Source: DASQFI01 sp035633215 (GTDB lineage: Bacteria; Acidobacteriota; Vicinamibacteria; Vicinamibacterales; SCN-69-37). Taken from it: 64,000 nucleotides of DNA. Position numbers and translations under genes: made by a program. Position 1 is the stretch's first letter; each line of letters opens with the position of its first letter. The notes under the pieces were generated by a model that made no database searches, was not told where the DNA came from, and saw nothing but the letters and a program-made list of their open reading frames with translations. This document shows positions 8,801 through 15,831 of the stretch, piece after piece. The stretch is taken from positions 186,001 through 250,000 of the forward strand of contig DASQFI010000039.1 of the NCBI GenBank assembly GCA_035633215.1, given 5' to 3'.

Positions 8801-9372
8801 GCGTGCTCGACGTTCTGGCCGTTGAGCGGATTCTTCAGCTCGGCCGTGAACAGCGGAATCCCGTTCAGGAACAGCACGAGATCCAGGCTGTTGTCGTTCT
8901 GCTGGCTGTAGCGAAGCTGTCGGACGACGGCGAAGAGGTTCGCGGCGTGCAGGCGCTTTAACTCTTCGTTGAGACCGCTCGCGGGCCGGAAGTAAGCCAA
9001 TCGGAACTTGCAGCCTGAGTCCTTGATGCCGTTGCGGAGGACTTCGAGCGTGCCAACACGTTGAATCTCGCTGGCAAGACGGCGGAGGAATTTCTCCTTC
9101 ACCTCGGCGCCGTGGTGCTGTTTCAGCCTGGTCCACACGCGCGGCTGCGTCGCCAGGACGAAGTCGAGCACGTCGCGCGGAATCAGGCAAAGGTCGCGGT
9201 CATAGTCGTCCGAGTTGCGTTTTGCGTAGCGGCCTGAGACCGGATCGTCGCCGAATTGCGGCGGCGCCTCGCGGGCCACCACACTGGCGCCGGTGCACGC
9301 GTCTGGCCCTCCCTCGAGGAGCACGCACTCGATCGCGTCCTCGAAGCTGCGCTCGGCGACTCGGACGATCAT
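5815..9372 (-). CDS. hsdR: Type I restriction endonuclease subunit R with C-terminal AlbA_2/Schlafen-like domain
   Basis: HsdR is the motor and nuclease subunit of a type I restriction-modification complex; it translocates DNA with ATP and cuts unmodified DNA. The 1185-residue protein starts with a PD-(D/E)xK nuclease domain (D164, E178-L-K180 in LFTAELKNP). An SF2 helicase core follows, with Walker A SAGSGKS (K336), DEAH 437-440 (VIVDEAHSS) and FTATPKPKT. From about residue 1020 there is an extra module, ESKTLEFKSTL through TIAAFLNTDGGDLLIGVADD to VFLKWKG, which matches the AlbA_2/Schlafen-like (PF04326) fold rather than a usual HsdR tail. Translation is coupled to hsdS by an ATGA overlap at 9369-9372. 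The nuclease and helicase calls are firm; the role of the tail is unknown. Confidence 0.94.
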   Translation of the reverse strand: MIVRVAERSFEDAIECVLLEGGPDACTGASVVAREAPPQFGDDPVSGRYAKRNSDDYDRDLCLIPRDVLDFVLATQPRVWTRLKQHHGAEVKEKFLRRLASEIQRVGTLEVLRNGIKDSGCKFRLAYFRPASGLNEELKRLHAANLFAVVRQLRYSQQNDNSLDLVLFLNGIPLFTAELKNPLNGQNVEHAITQYQTRRDPREPLLSYGRALAHFAVDPELVYVTTHLRGPKTKFLPFNQGKHGGAGNPPVSPTRTGYPTDYLWNEVWARDSVLDLVRQFVHEVEEIDEMGRKTGQRYTIFPRYQQLDAVRRLVGHARNHGPGQRYLIQHSAGSGKSNTIAWLAHQLSTLHDREDRRVFDSIVVVTDRRVLDRQLQQTVRQFEQTPGVVENIDTTSRQLKDALEAGKTIIVTTLQKFPVIANQISQLPGQQFAVIVDEAHSSQSGESTKSLKTVLAAASLEEAEEEEANAATPEEEIDDAVLAEIQARGRQPNLSTFAFTATPKPKTLELFGVKRPDGKFGPFHLYSMRQAIEERFILDVLQNYTTYETFWRLLKTIEADPHYDKRKATALLKSFVDLHPHAVSEKVRIIVEHFAANVKDQIGGRAKAMVVTRSRLHAVRYKLAVDQYLRDHNYPFQTLVAFSGTVPDEGRNYTESGMNSAGKDRVIGEKQTAREFERPENRFLIVANKFQTGFDQPLLHTMYVDKKLGGVNAVQTLSRLNRTYPGKDGTMVLDFANEPAEIQKAFQDYYETTLLSETTDPNLLYEVHSRLLAAGVYSPADVDAFARVYFDSRATQDRLYAVLDPVRARFVELAPDAQHEFRGNLTDYIRLYAFLSQVLTFADADLEKLYVFARYLRRLIPDRAGQLPREVQQNIDIESYRVQRATAGSIALERQSGQLAPMKTKERHRPGDEEVEPLSRIIQELNDRFGLNLGPEHRVTLGQMMSRLDHDPALETSARVNTRENVRLTFDHKVDEAIQEIVDSNFDLYKRITDDKAFGELVKDFLFNQYLRVHRRAEDLLKQHESKTLEFKSTLRWDLKSDRQDDKLVTHGVLKTIAAFLNTDGGDLLIGVADDRSIVGIEHDRLDSDDKFMRHLVQVVRNGLGERAGTCVDTQIQVVQGKTVCLVICQRSPEPVFLKWKGMEATPDGDFFVRSGPRTDKLSPESAAEFIRTRFAPRAGDSNRP

Positions 9373-10697
9373 GCGACTTCCTCACGAACGTCGATCTTGC
9401 CTGTGACGGCGGCGGAGATGAGAGCGGAGCGCAAGGAGTGCAGATGCCTTAGGCCTTCTTGCGTCGCGTCTGCAAGCCTTGTCCAGCCACGCGCCTGTCC
9501 CTCGATCCAATCGGCAGTATTCCTCTGCTCCGCGTCTGGCGGGACGCAGACGTCGATGTTTTGAACAATAGGAACGCTGATGTTCACTTGAGCTGTGCCT
9601 ACGCCTTCGACTGCAAACTGCTGCTGAACGGCAGGTGCGTTGAGGCAGCGGCAGAGATACCGGCTGTCGTTGGTGGCTCGGGTGCGTGACACTACCAGGG
9701 TAAAACATTGACCTCCGTCATACTCTGCAGGCACAACGGCCGACACACCGGCGTTGCCGGTTCTGACGGTAACGATGTCGCCACACTTAAGTCGTTTCGA
9801 AGGCAAAGTGTCGGCGAATCCACGTGCGATATAACGGATGTCGTCCGTGCGAATTCGATTTGGTCGAACGTCGGTCGATCGCAGCAATGGGACACCTTCA
9901 TTCACATAAGCGAATGTCGCGGCCTCGGCAATGCCGACAAAGACTCGCTCGCAAACATACTTCAGACGAGTAATGGCCCAATGCGTGGGTACTAGTCCAA
10001 ACGACGGAAGACCCGATTCCTTCATTCTCACGGTTGGGTCTAGCCCTTTTGTCACGACCTTGGCAACGATCGCCTCCCGCCGTTCGTTGAGCAGTTCCAG
10101 CAGCCGCTCCTTCTTCGCGATAAGTGCGTCGATCTTTGTCGTCTGGTGATCAACAAAAGATCTGATCGCGAGCTGTTCGTGTGCTGTCGGAAGCGGTACG
10201 ATCTGTCCAGCCAACATTTCAACATTGACACGAGGCATCTTAGTGCCATACGTCATCCCGGTGACCCACCCGATAAAGCCCGCGCTTCGCAACATCGGTG
10301 CGAGGTAACCGGGAATTATTTGCGTCCCGCGACACACTGCAAACTCAGTCGAACACACGCCGGCAAACGGAGCCTCGACAACTTTGGCCAGATAGGGTCT
10401 CAATTTGCCAAACAAGACGTCTCCTCGTTGGAATCGTGAAACGATCGTTTCGCTTGGAGCGATAGTTTCAAGAGAATCATTCAACAAGCGACCCGTCTGA
10501 GATTCGACGTGCTCCAAGGCCACGTAGCTTCCAGGGGCGACGTCGGCGTTCACTCGCTCATCAATCAGTCTCGCAACGTTCTTGAGCCGCGAAGTTTCCC
10601 AATGTGCCGGAATCTCTCCCAGCCATTCGACGCCCGAGTCGCGATAGGCCGGATATCGCTTGTACCGAGCGGCAGTGGCTGGCCGTTGTTGTGTCAT
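9369..10697 (-). CDS. hsdS: Type I restriction-modification specificity subunit S
   Basis: HsdS recognises the bipartite DNA target for both methylation and restriction. The 442-residue protein has two target-recognition domains, each beginning with a conserved W/P-rich lead-in (SGVEWLGEIPAHWETSRLKN and SGLPSFGLVPTHWAITRLKY). Each is followed by a helical spacer, HEQLAIRSFVDHQTTKIDAL near the middle and EQRNTADWIEGQ near the end. I start at ATG 10697, which overlaps the abiEii stop as ATGA, not at the in-frame ATG 10721. Two 60-base samples (9541-9600 and 9901-9960) are 50-53% G+C, against 68% for a sample of hsdR at 8521-8580, which suggests recently exchanged recognition domains. The gene is intact. 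Confidence 0.93.
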   Translation of the reverse strand: MTQQRPATAARYKRYPAYRDSGVEWLGEIPAHWETSRLKNVARLIDERVNADVAPGSYVALEHVESQTGRLLNDSLETIAPSETIVSRFQRGDVLFGKLRPYLAKVVEAPFAGVCSTEFAVCRGTQIIPGYLAPMLRSAGFIGWVTGMTYGTKMPRVNVEMLAGQIVPLPTAHEQLAIRSFVDHQTTKIDALIAKKERLLELLNERREAIVAKVVTKGLDPTVRMKESGLPSFGLVPTHWAITRLKYVCERVFVGIAEAATFAYVNEGVPLLRSTDVRPNRIRTDDIRYIARGFADTLPSKRLKCGDIVTVRTGNAGVSAVVPAEYDGGQCFTLVVSRTRATNDSRYLCRCLNAPAVQQQFAVEGVGTAQVNISVPIVQNIDVCVPPDAEQRNTADWIEGQARGWTRLADATQEGLRHLHSLRSALISAAVTGKIDVREEVA

Positions 10698-11599
10698 GCC
10701 CACGGCCCCCCTGGCGGCCACTGTTTGTCGAACGCCCCGCCATGCTCAACGGCCTCCATCACCGGCTCGAGAAAACGCCGGACGCGCTCACCCACCTCAC
10801 CGAACTCCGATGGCACGGCCGGGGTTTCCAGCTTCGAATGAAACGCCTGCCACCTCGAGGAACGGACTGGATCTGCGTAGAAGGGCGGCGCCGATGTGGT
10901 TGCCGCCAGGACGACCGTCGCACGTCTGCGGAAGGTCGCGGCCAGGGCCTGTGACAGTCGCGATCCGTCGAAGCTGTGTGTCTCGGAAATATGGATGATG
11001 TCGTGGAAGTCCTTCATCCGGCTGTTGCCGTCGCCGAGCGTGACGATGGCGTGCAGCTTTTCGGCCACCATTGCCTCGCGCGGATAGGCCTGGACGCGGA
11101 TGCCTGGAAATCCGATGAGGCTCGGGAATTCCACGACCTCGGGGCCGGGAACGACGTCATCCCCAAAGCCGATGTCAACCTGGACCGGGACACGGGCCCC
11201 ATCGAGCCGCCCCTCAAACCGTAGTCGGACACCGCCATACTCGCCGGCTTCGCTAATCGGCTCGATCGCGAAATGGCCATCGGCGAAATCGATCCCATCC
11301 GGGACATCCATTCCGCATAGCTCGCGAAAGGTCTCACGGAGGTGATCCGCATCGGCGGCGCCGACGCCCAGGAAGTCGAGATCGCGCGTCGGCCGGCTGA
11401 TGCGGCCCGTCCAGGCGACAAAGAGCATCGCGCCTTTAAGGACAAACCGATCGCGCGCCGGCGACTGGGCGAGGCGTCGCAGCACGCATTCGACGCCGTA
11501 TCGGCGGAGGACGAAGTCGAAGTTCTCTCCAAGGACCTTCGCCTTCGCGAGCAGGCGTGCCCTCACGGACGCGGCGAGATTCGTGGGCACGCGTGTCAC
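10694..11599 (-). CDS. abiEii: AbiEii/AbiGii-family nucleotidyltransferase toxin
   Basis: This is the toxin of a type IV toxin-antitoxin (abortive infection) pair. AbiEii proteins are nucleotidyltransferase-fold enzymes whose activity halts growth of infected cells. The 301-residue product shows LKGAMLF (54-60), TRDLDF (71-76, with the D-x-D metal site at D73/D75), VDIGFGDD (about 141-148), EKLHAI (180-185) and SRMKDFHDI (193-201), as expected for the family. I chose the GTG at 11599 because it overlaps the abiEi stop as GTGA; the longer upstream frame lies antisense to nothing and overlaps abiEi. Its own stop overlaps the hsdS start as ATGA, so toxin and specificity subunit are translationally coupled. 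Confidence 0.9.
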   Translation of the reverse strand: MTRVPTNLAASVRARLLAKAKVLGENFDFVLRRYGVECVLRRLAQSPARDRFVLKGAMLFVAWTGRISRPTRDLDFLGVGAADADHLRETFRELCGMDVPDGIDFADGHFAIEPISEAGEYGGVRLRFEGRLDGARVPVQVDIGFGDDVVPGPEVVEFPSLIGFPGIRVQAYPREAMVAEKLHAIVTLGDGNSRMKDFHDIIHISETHSFDGSRLSQALAATFRRRATVVLAATTSAPPFYADPVRSSRWQAFHSKLETPAVPSEFGEVGERVRRFLEPVMEAVEHGGAFDKQWPPGGPWA

Positions 11600-12201
11600 G
11601 AGACGAGGGCCTCGACATACGGCCGCACTATCGTGCGCGCGCGGCACATATCCGCGGCGCGTATGATTTCCGCAACCGTCGCGGACCGCGATCGAAGTGC
11701 ATCTCTCAGCGCTTCGAGCGCAACGTCCAGTCCGAGCTTGTTCCGATAGCGAAAGCAGTCGACGATCGTGCGCGCGGGCGACGTCAAGCGCACCGTCACG
11801 CCCTGCATCTGGCGCTCGACGATCCCATAGCGCATCATGGGTCCGGAAAATCGCACGATGCGTACGCGCACACCGGTGAAGTGCGGTTTCCGAGCCTTGC
11901 GGTCTATCGCGATCCAGATGTCGCGCGGCGCCTGTGTTCCCAGGCCATGAACCTCGAGCGCGGTAAGCAGACAAACGATGGCCTGCGGCGCCTGCTTGCA
12001 GACGCGAGCGACGGCGTCGTGCTCGGTAATTGGGGAATCAGGCACCCGGTAAAGACCGCGTCCGACCCGCTCAAGCCGGCCGGCGTTGTGCAGCTGAAGA
12101 GCGCGGTTGCGGGAGTACCCCTCCTCGACGAGATCGCGGGAACGCACGAAGGCCCATTGATGGCGCTGGGATGAGGCAGGTCGCGAGGTACCTCTGGGCA
12201 T
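11596..12201 (-). CDS. abiEi: AbiEi-family antitoxin / transcriptional repressor
   Basis: AbiEi is the cognate antitoxin of AbiEii. In characterised systems it carries an N-terminal winged helix that represses the operon by binding inverted repeats in its promoter, and a C-terminal domain needed for antitoxicity. This 201-residue protein fits: the N-terminal DNA-binding region (FVRSRDLVEEGYSRNRALQL, then LERVGRGLYRVP) is followed by CLLTALEVHGL, IWIAIDRKARKP and LTSPARTIVDCFRYRNKLG, all typical of AbiEi. A clear palindrome lies 9-35 bases upstream of the start codon. The gene is 107 bases downstream of hsdM, the only sizeable gap in the operon, which suggests a separate promoter. Confidence 0.9.
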   Translation of the reverse strand: MPRGTSRPASSQRHQWAFVRSRDLVEEGYSRNRALQLHNAGRLERVGRGLYRVPDSPITEHDAVARVCKQAPQAIVCLLTALEVHGLGTQAPRDIWIAIDRKARKPHFTGVRVRIVRFSGPMMRYGIVERQMQGVTVRLTSPARTIVDCFRYRNKLGLDVALEALRDALRSRSATVAEIIRAADMCRARTIVRPYVEALVS

Positions 12202-12209
12202 GATTCATT

Positions 12210-12236
12210 TTGCAATATGTAGGCTAATAATTGCAA
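12210..12236. promoter_or_regulatory. Candidate AbiEi operator upstream of abiEi
   Basis: The arms TTGCAAT (12210-12216) and ATTGCAA (12230-12236) form a perfect 7-base inverted repeat separated by 13 A/T-rich bases, in an otherwise G/C-rich region. Each arm contains the self-palindromic TTGCAA. AbiEi proteins are known to bind inverted repeats in their own promoters, so this is the natural operator candidate. No convincing -35/-10 pair could be assigned. Confidence 0.55.
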
Positions 12237-12308
12237 GTGCCGACATGTTGCACCATCCCGCTGGGCCTGCCACTAACCTCGCCGAATGGTGACGCCCAGT
12301 TGGGAAAC

Positions 12309-14408
12309 TCAGCTCGTCGGACCGGATCTTTCCCGGAACCCTCCCGTCACCTCCGCCAGCATCCGCACAACGTCCTTTTCGATCGCCCGAATCTCCGCCT
12401 CGATCTCCTCGACCGGACGGGGAGGCACGTACTTGTAGAAGTACCGGTTGAAGTTGACCTCGTACCCCACGACGCCGACGCCGCCGTCCCGCAGGTCACG
12501 CCTGGATTCATCGATCCAGGCATCGGACACCTGCGGACGAACCTCCCGATCGAAATACGCCTCTACGGACTCGGTCAGGGGAACGCTCTCAGTATCGCGT
12601 AGTTCTGGATCGGGCTCCGGCCTTCCGTCCTTCCCCTGGCAGACATCAGCCGTCTCGTCACGTTCGGAGAGCGCGGATGTGATGGCCTTTGGCAGAACCG
12701 AGCTGAGCTCGACATTAGCGGCGTCGGCTGTCTGTTGAAGTATCTGCTCGAACTCCGACCGGTTCTTGTAGAGGGTGGGCGGCAGCCCCCGGACCATCTG
12801 CCGGATCCGATCCTGCTCCGCCCGTCCGGCCGCCTCCTCGCGCGTGCGGACCGCCGGATCTTTCTTCTTCGACAGCGCCAGATTCTTGAACGCCGTCTCT
12901 TCGTCGAGTCGCGTGATCCGGTCGGCGCTGGCCTGGAAGTTCAACCGTAAGGGCCGCTCGACGGTGACCTTCCGGTAGCCGAAATGGCTGGTGGGATAGA
13001 TCCGAACGTGCTCGCCCTCCTCGAACCGTTCGAGGAGCGCGACGATCTCCCGCGCGCGATCCAGAGGGACCTCGCGCCGCTTGTCACCCAGACTCTTCCG
13101 CATAGGAGCCCAGAAAGAGGTGGCGTCAATCAGTTGAACCTTACCTCGACGGGCCGCGGCCTTGCGGTTGGTGATCACCCAGACGTACGTCGCGATGCCC
13201 GTGTTGTAAAAGAGCTGTTCGGGCAGCGCAATGAGCGCTTCGAGCCAGTCCTGCTCGAAGACGTGACGACGAATCTCGCTCTCCCCGCTCACGGCATCCC
13301 CGGTGAAGAGAGGCGACCCGTTCATGATGATCGCGACGCGCGCGCCGCCGTGCTCCGGCGCGCGCATGCGCGCCAGCATGTGGAGCAGGAACAGGAGCTG
13401 CCCGTCGCTGATCCGCGGCAGGCCCGGACCGAACCGGCCAGCTTCGCCGCGCTCGTGCTCGGCGCGGACTGCCGTCTCGTCCCGCTTCCAGTCCTTGCCG
13501 TAGGGAGGATTCGCAATCAGGTAGTCGAACGTCTTGCCGTCGTGTTTGTCGTTCGAGAGCGTGCTGCCGAACTTGATGTTCTCGGCGTCCCGGCCATCTT
13601 CGGACTTGATGAACAGATCCGACTTGCAGACGGCAAACGTCTCGGGATTCACCTCCTGACCGAACAGGTGAATATCCGCTCCCGCGTTGATCGGCGCTCG
13701 CACCAGCTCGCCGTTCTTTCGGACGCCGGCCGCGACATGCTCTTTGAAGATCGTCAACATCCCGCCGGTTCCGCAGCACGGATCGAGCACCGCCGTCGTC
13801 ACACCGTGCCGCGCAAGGCTGGTCTCGTCGCCGGCGATGAGGAGATCGACCATCAGGTGGACGACGTCGCGCGGCGTGAAGTGCTCGCCCGGATTCTCGT
13901 CGAGCGCCTCGTTGAACTTCCGGATCAGCTCCTCGAAGACCGTCCCCATCGTCGCGTTGTCGATCACGTCCGGATGAAGGTTGACGTTCTTGAAGCGCTC
14001 CACGACCTGGAAGAGGAGGCCGGCCTCGTCGAGTTTCGTAATGGTGTTGTCGAAGTCGAACTTCTCGATGACTTCGCGCATGTTCTGGCTGAAACCGGCG
14101 ATGTAGTTGCGCAAGTTCGCCGCGAGTTGGGGAGCGTCGCCGATCAGCCGCTCGAAGTCGTACTGAGAGGTGTTGTAGAACGCGAAACCCGATGCCTTGC
14201 GGAGTTGCTTATCTGGGTTCTCCAGCTTCCGGGCGGTTAATTCGGCCGCTTTCTTGCGAACCTTGTCGCGCGTTGGCTCGAGCACACAGTCCAGCCGGCG
14301 CAGTACGGTCAGCGGCAGGATGATGTCCTGGTATCTGCCACGCCTGAACGTGTCGCGGATCAGATCCGCGACACTCCAAAGAAAACTAACGATTTCGCCG
14401 TGCGTCAT
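12309..14408 (-). CDS. hsdM: Type I restriction-modification DNA methyltransferase subunit M
   Basis: HsdM is the N6-adenine methyltransferase subunit; with HsdS it methylates the host's own target sites using S-adenosylmethionine. The 699-residue protein has the N-terminal helical domain (EIVSFLWSVADLIRD), HFTPRDVV (177-183), the SAM-binding motif I DPCCGTGG (209-216, with Cys where Ala is common) and the catalytic motif IV NPPYGKDW (300-307). The C-terminal extension, ending VGYEVNFNRYFYKY...EEIEAEIRAIEKDV, is longer than in E. coli HsdM but common in one HsdM lineage. It is the first gene of the defence operon, 60 bases after the asparaginase gene and in the same direction. Confidence 0.95.
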   Translation of the reverse strand: MTHGEIVSFLWSVADLIRDTFRRGRYQDIILPLTVLRRLDCVLEPTRDKVRKKAAELTARKLENPDKQLRKASGFAFYNTSQYDFERLIGDAPQLAANLRNYIAGFSQNMREVIEKFDFDNTITKLDEAGLLFQVVERFKNVNLHPDVIDNATMGTVFEELIRKFNEALDENPGEHFTPRDVVHLMVDLLIAGDETSLARHGVTTAVLDPCCGTGGMLTIFKEHVAAGVRKNGELVRAPINAGADIHLFGQEVNPETFAVCKSDLFIKSEDGRDAENIKFGSTLSNDKHDGKTFDYLIANPPYGKDWKRDETAVRAEHERGEAGRFGPGLPRISDGQLLFLLHMLARMRAPEHGGARVAIIMNGSPLFTGDAVSGESEIRRHVFEQDWLEALIALPEQLFYNTGIATYVWVITNRKAAARRGKVQLIDATSFWAPMRKSLGDKRREVPLDRAREIVALLERFEEGEHVRIYPTSHFGYRKVTVERPLRLNFQASADRITRLDEETAFKNLALSKKKDPAVRTREEAAGRAEQDRIRQMVRGLPPTLYKNRSEFEQILQQTADAANVELSSVLPKAITSALSERDETADVCQGKDGRPEPDPELRDTESVPLTESVEAYFDREVRPQVSDAWIDESRRDLRDGGVGVVGYEVNFNRYFYKYVPPRPVEEIEAEIRAIEKDVVRMLAEVTGGFRERSGPTS

Positions 14409-14420
14409 TCCCGAGCTTCA

Positions 14421-14448
14421 GTTCGAAGTTCTGAGTTCGAAGTTCAGG
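14421..14448. repeat. Tandem GTTCGAAGTT repeat
   Basis: Two 14-base units (GTTCGAAGTTCTGA and GTTCGAAGTTCAGG) lie in the 60-base gap between the asparaginase stop and the hsdM start. The word GAAGTTCGAAGTTC also occurs in reverse orientation at 51198-51239, and related words occur at 44118-44210, so this is a dispersed extragenic element. Confidence 0.55.
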
Positions 14449-14468
14449 CTGCGCATTCCAGCAGCCTG

Positions 14469-15608
14469 CTAGGTCGCGGTACCCTCGAGCAGCGGTTCGA
14501 GTTTCTCGAGCCGGCCGCCCTTCTCGTCGCACACGGCGTACGTACCGCGACCCTCGTTGTTGTACATGGCCACGCCGGCGTGCACGCCCTGCTTGTTCAC
14601 GATGTAGAAGTTGATGTTGAAGTTCGGTAAGCCGCGCGTGTTCAACAGCCGCTTCTCGATCGTGTTCTCCTTGATGCGCTTGAGCGCCGTGAGGCCGGCG
14701 TCCTTCGGACTGGCGCCGCGTCGCATCTCGTCGACGATGAGGAACGAGCAGAGGTTATAGAGATTGGCTTCGCCGCGGCCGGTCGATCCGGCCGCGCCGA
14801 CGTTGTTGTCCACGTAGAGGCCTGCGCCGAGGATCGGCGAGTCGCCGAGCCGTCCCGGGATCTTCCACGCCAGTCCGCTCGTGGTCGTCACGCCGCAGAC
14901 CTCGCCGCGCGCGTTGACGCCGTCGCAGTTGATGGTGCCGTAGATGTGGTTCTCGTCGAGGAGCCCCTCGGCCGCCATCTGCCGCCGGACCTCATCCTCG
15001 GCGGCCGCGCGTTCCAGCGGGTCGCGGATGTAGTGCAGCGGATCGGTGCGCATCTTCCACTCGAGCCACTGCTTCCGCGATTCGGGCGTGTTCAGGTCCG
15101 GCAGGATCTCGAAGCCCAGATTGCGCGCGAACGTCTGCGCGTCCTTGCCGACGATGAGGTGGTGGTCGGTCTTCTCCATGACCGCCTTGGCGACGAGGGA
15201 GGGCGTCTTCACGCCTTCAATCGCCCCGACGCCGCCGGCCTTTTTCTTTGGACCGTGCATGCAGCACGCGTCGAGCTGCACCACGCCGTCGGCATTGGGC
15301 AGACCGCCGTATCCGACACTCGTGTCCAGCGGATCCAGCTCACAAATGTTGACGCCGGCGATAAGCGCGTCGAGCACGTCCACCGGTTTCCCGTCTTTGC
15401 CGGTGGTCATCATCTCGAACGCGATCTCAACACCCGTCTTCGTGCCGCCGTTCTTGAACCTGTGCCCGTTGGCCGATGACACGACCACCGGCCTGACGCT
15501 GTTCTGGACGATGACGGTCGGGCCGCTCGCGAGCGGACGCGCCGCCGCTGCGAGGCCTGCCGCGGCTGTGGTCGCCATGAAATCTCGTCGATTGAGTCGT
15601 TTCGCCAT
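14469..15608 (-). CDS. N4-(beta-N-acetylglucosaminyl)-L-asparaginase, Tat-exported
   Basis: This is an N-terminal-nucleophile hydrolase of the glycosylasparaginase family (Ntn, T2). It would cleave the sugar-asparagine bond of glycoasparagines, or a related isoaspartyl/asparagine substrate. The 379-residue precursor begins with a twin-arginine signal (NRRDFMATTAAAGLAAAA), so it would be exported folded through the Tat pathway encoded at 45947-47085. Self-cleavage is expected before T225 in HIYGTINCDG, making that threonine the nucleophile. The substrate loop KIPGRLGDSPILGAGLYVDN and AAGSTGRGE (about 272-280) match the family. It could take part in glycoprotein scavenging. Confidence 0.93.
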   Translation of the reverse strand: MAKRLNRRDFMATTAAAGLAAAARPLASGPTVIVQNSVRPVVVSSANGHRFKNGGTKTGVEIAFEMMTTGKDGKPVDVLDALIAGVNICELDPLDTSVGYGGLPNADGVVQLDACCMHGPKKKAGGVGAIEGVKTPSLVAKAVMEKTDHHLIVGKDAQTFARNLGFEILPDLNTPESRKQWLEWKMRTDPLHYIRDPLERAAAEDEVRRQMAAEGLLDENHIYGTINCDGVNARGEVCGVTTTSGLAWKIPGRLGDSPILGAGLYVDNNVGAAGSTGRGEANLYNLCSFLIVDEMRRGASPKDAGLTALKRIKENTIEKRLLNTRGLPNFNINFYIVNKQGVHAGVAMYNNEGRGTYAVCDEKGGRLEKLEPLLEGTAT

Positions 15609-15807
15609 GATGGGGTTCTCCCGTCAGGCGCTTAGTCTACCCGCCTTTGCAGACCGCTCGCTTCGCGAGCTGCTTCGGCGAGGCAGGCTGCCGATCTGCG
15701 CGAACGAGCGGCAGCGAGTGGGCCCGGCGGAGCGGAGTGGGGATCGTGGGGCCCCGCGAGCGACGCCGTAGGGGGGGTTCGCGGGGGCGCAGCCCCCCGA
15801 AACAAAA
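15609..15807. other. Gene-free divergent region with GC-rich hairpins
   Basis: This 199-base gap separates the divergent asparaginase and PLP-enzyme genes. It contains several short GC-rich palindromes (for example GCTCGCTTCGCGAGC near 15658) and a strong stem GGGGGC-GCA-GCCCCC at 15783-15797, just before the first possible start of the PLP enzyme. Promoters for both genes should lie here, but no clear -35/-10 pair is visible. Confidence 0.4.
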
Positions 15808-15831
15808 ATGATAGGATCTGCGCCCGCTGCA

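Noticed and set aside
8053..8961. Plus-strand frame within hsdR that could be a separate gene
   Set aside because: It is antisense to the helicase core motifs of hsdR and has no start context or family match.
5800..14470. The defence region as an integrated island with attachment sites
   Set aside because: No integrase, tRNA gene or matching direct repeats were found at the two borders. Foreign origin rests only on gene content and the hsdS composition.
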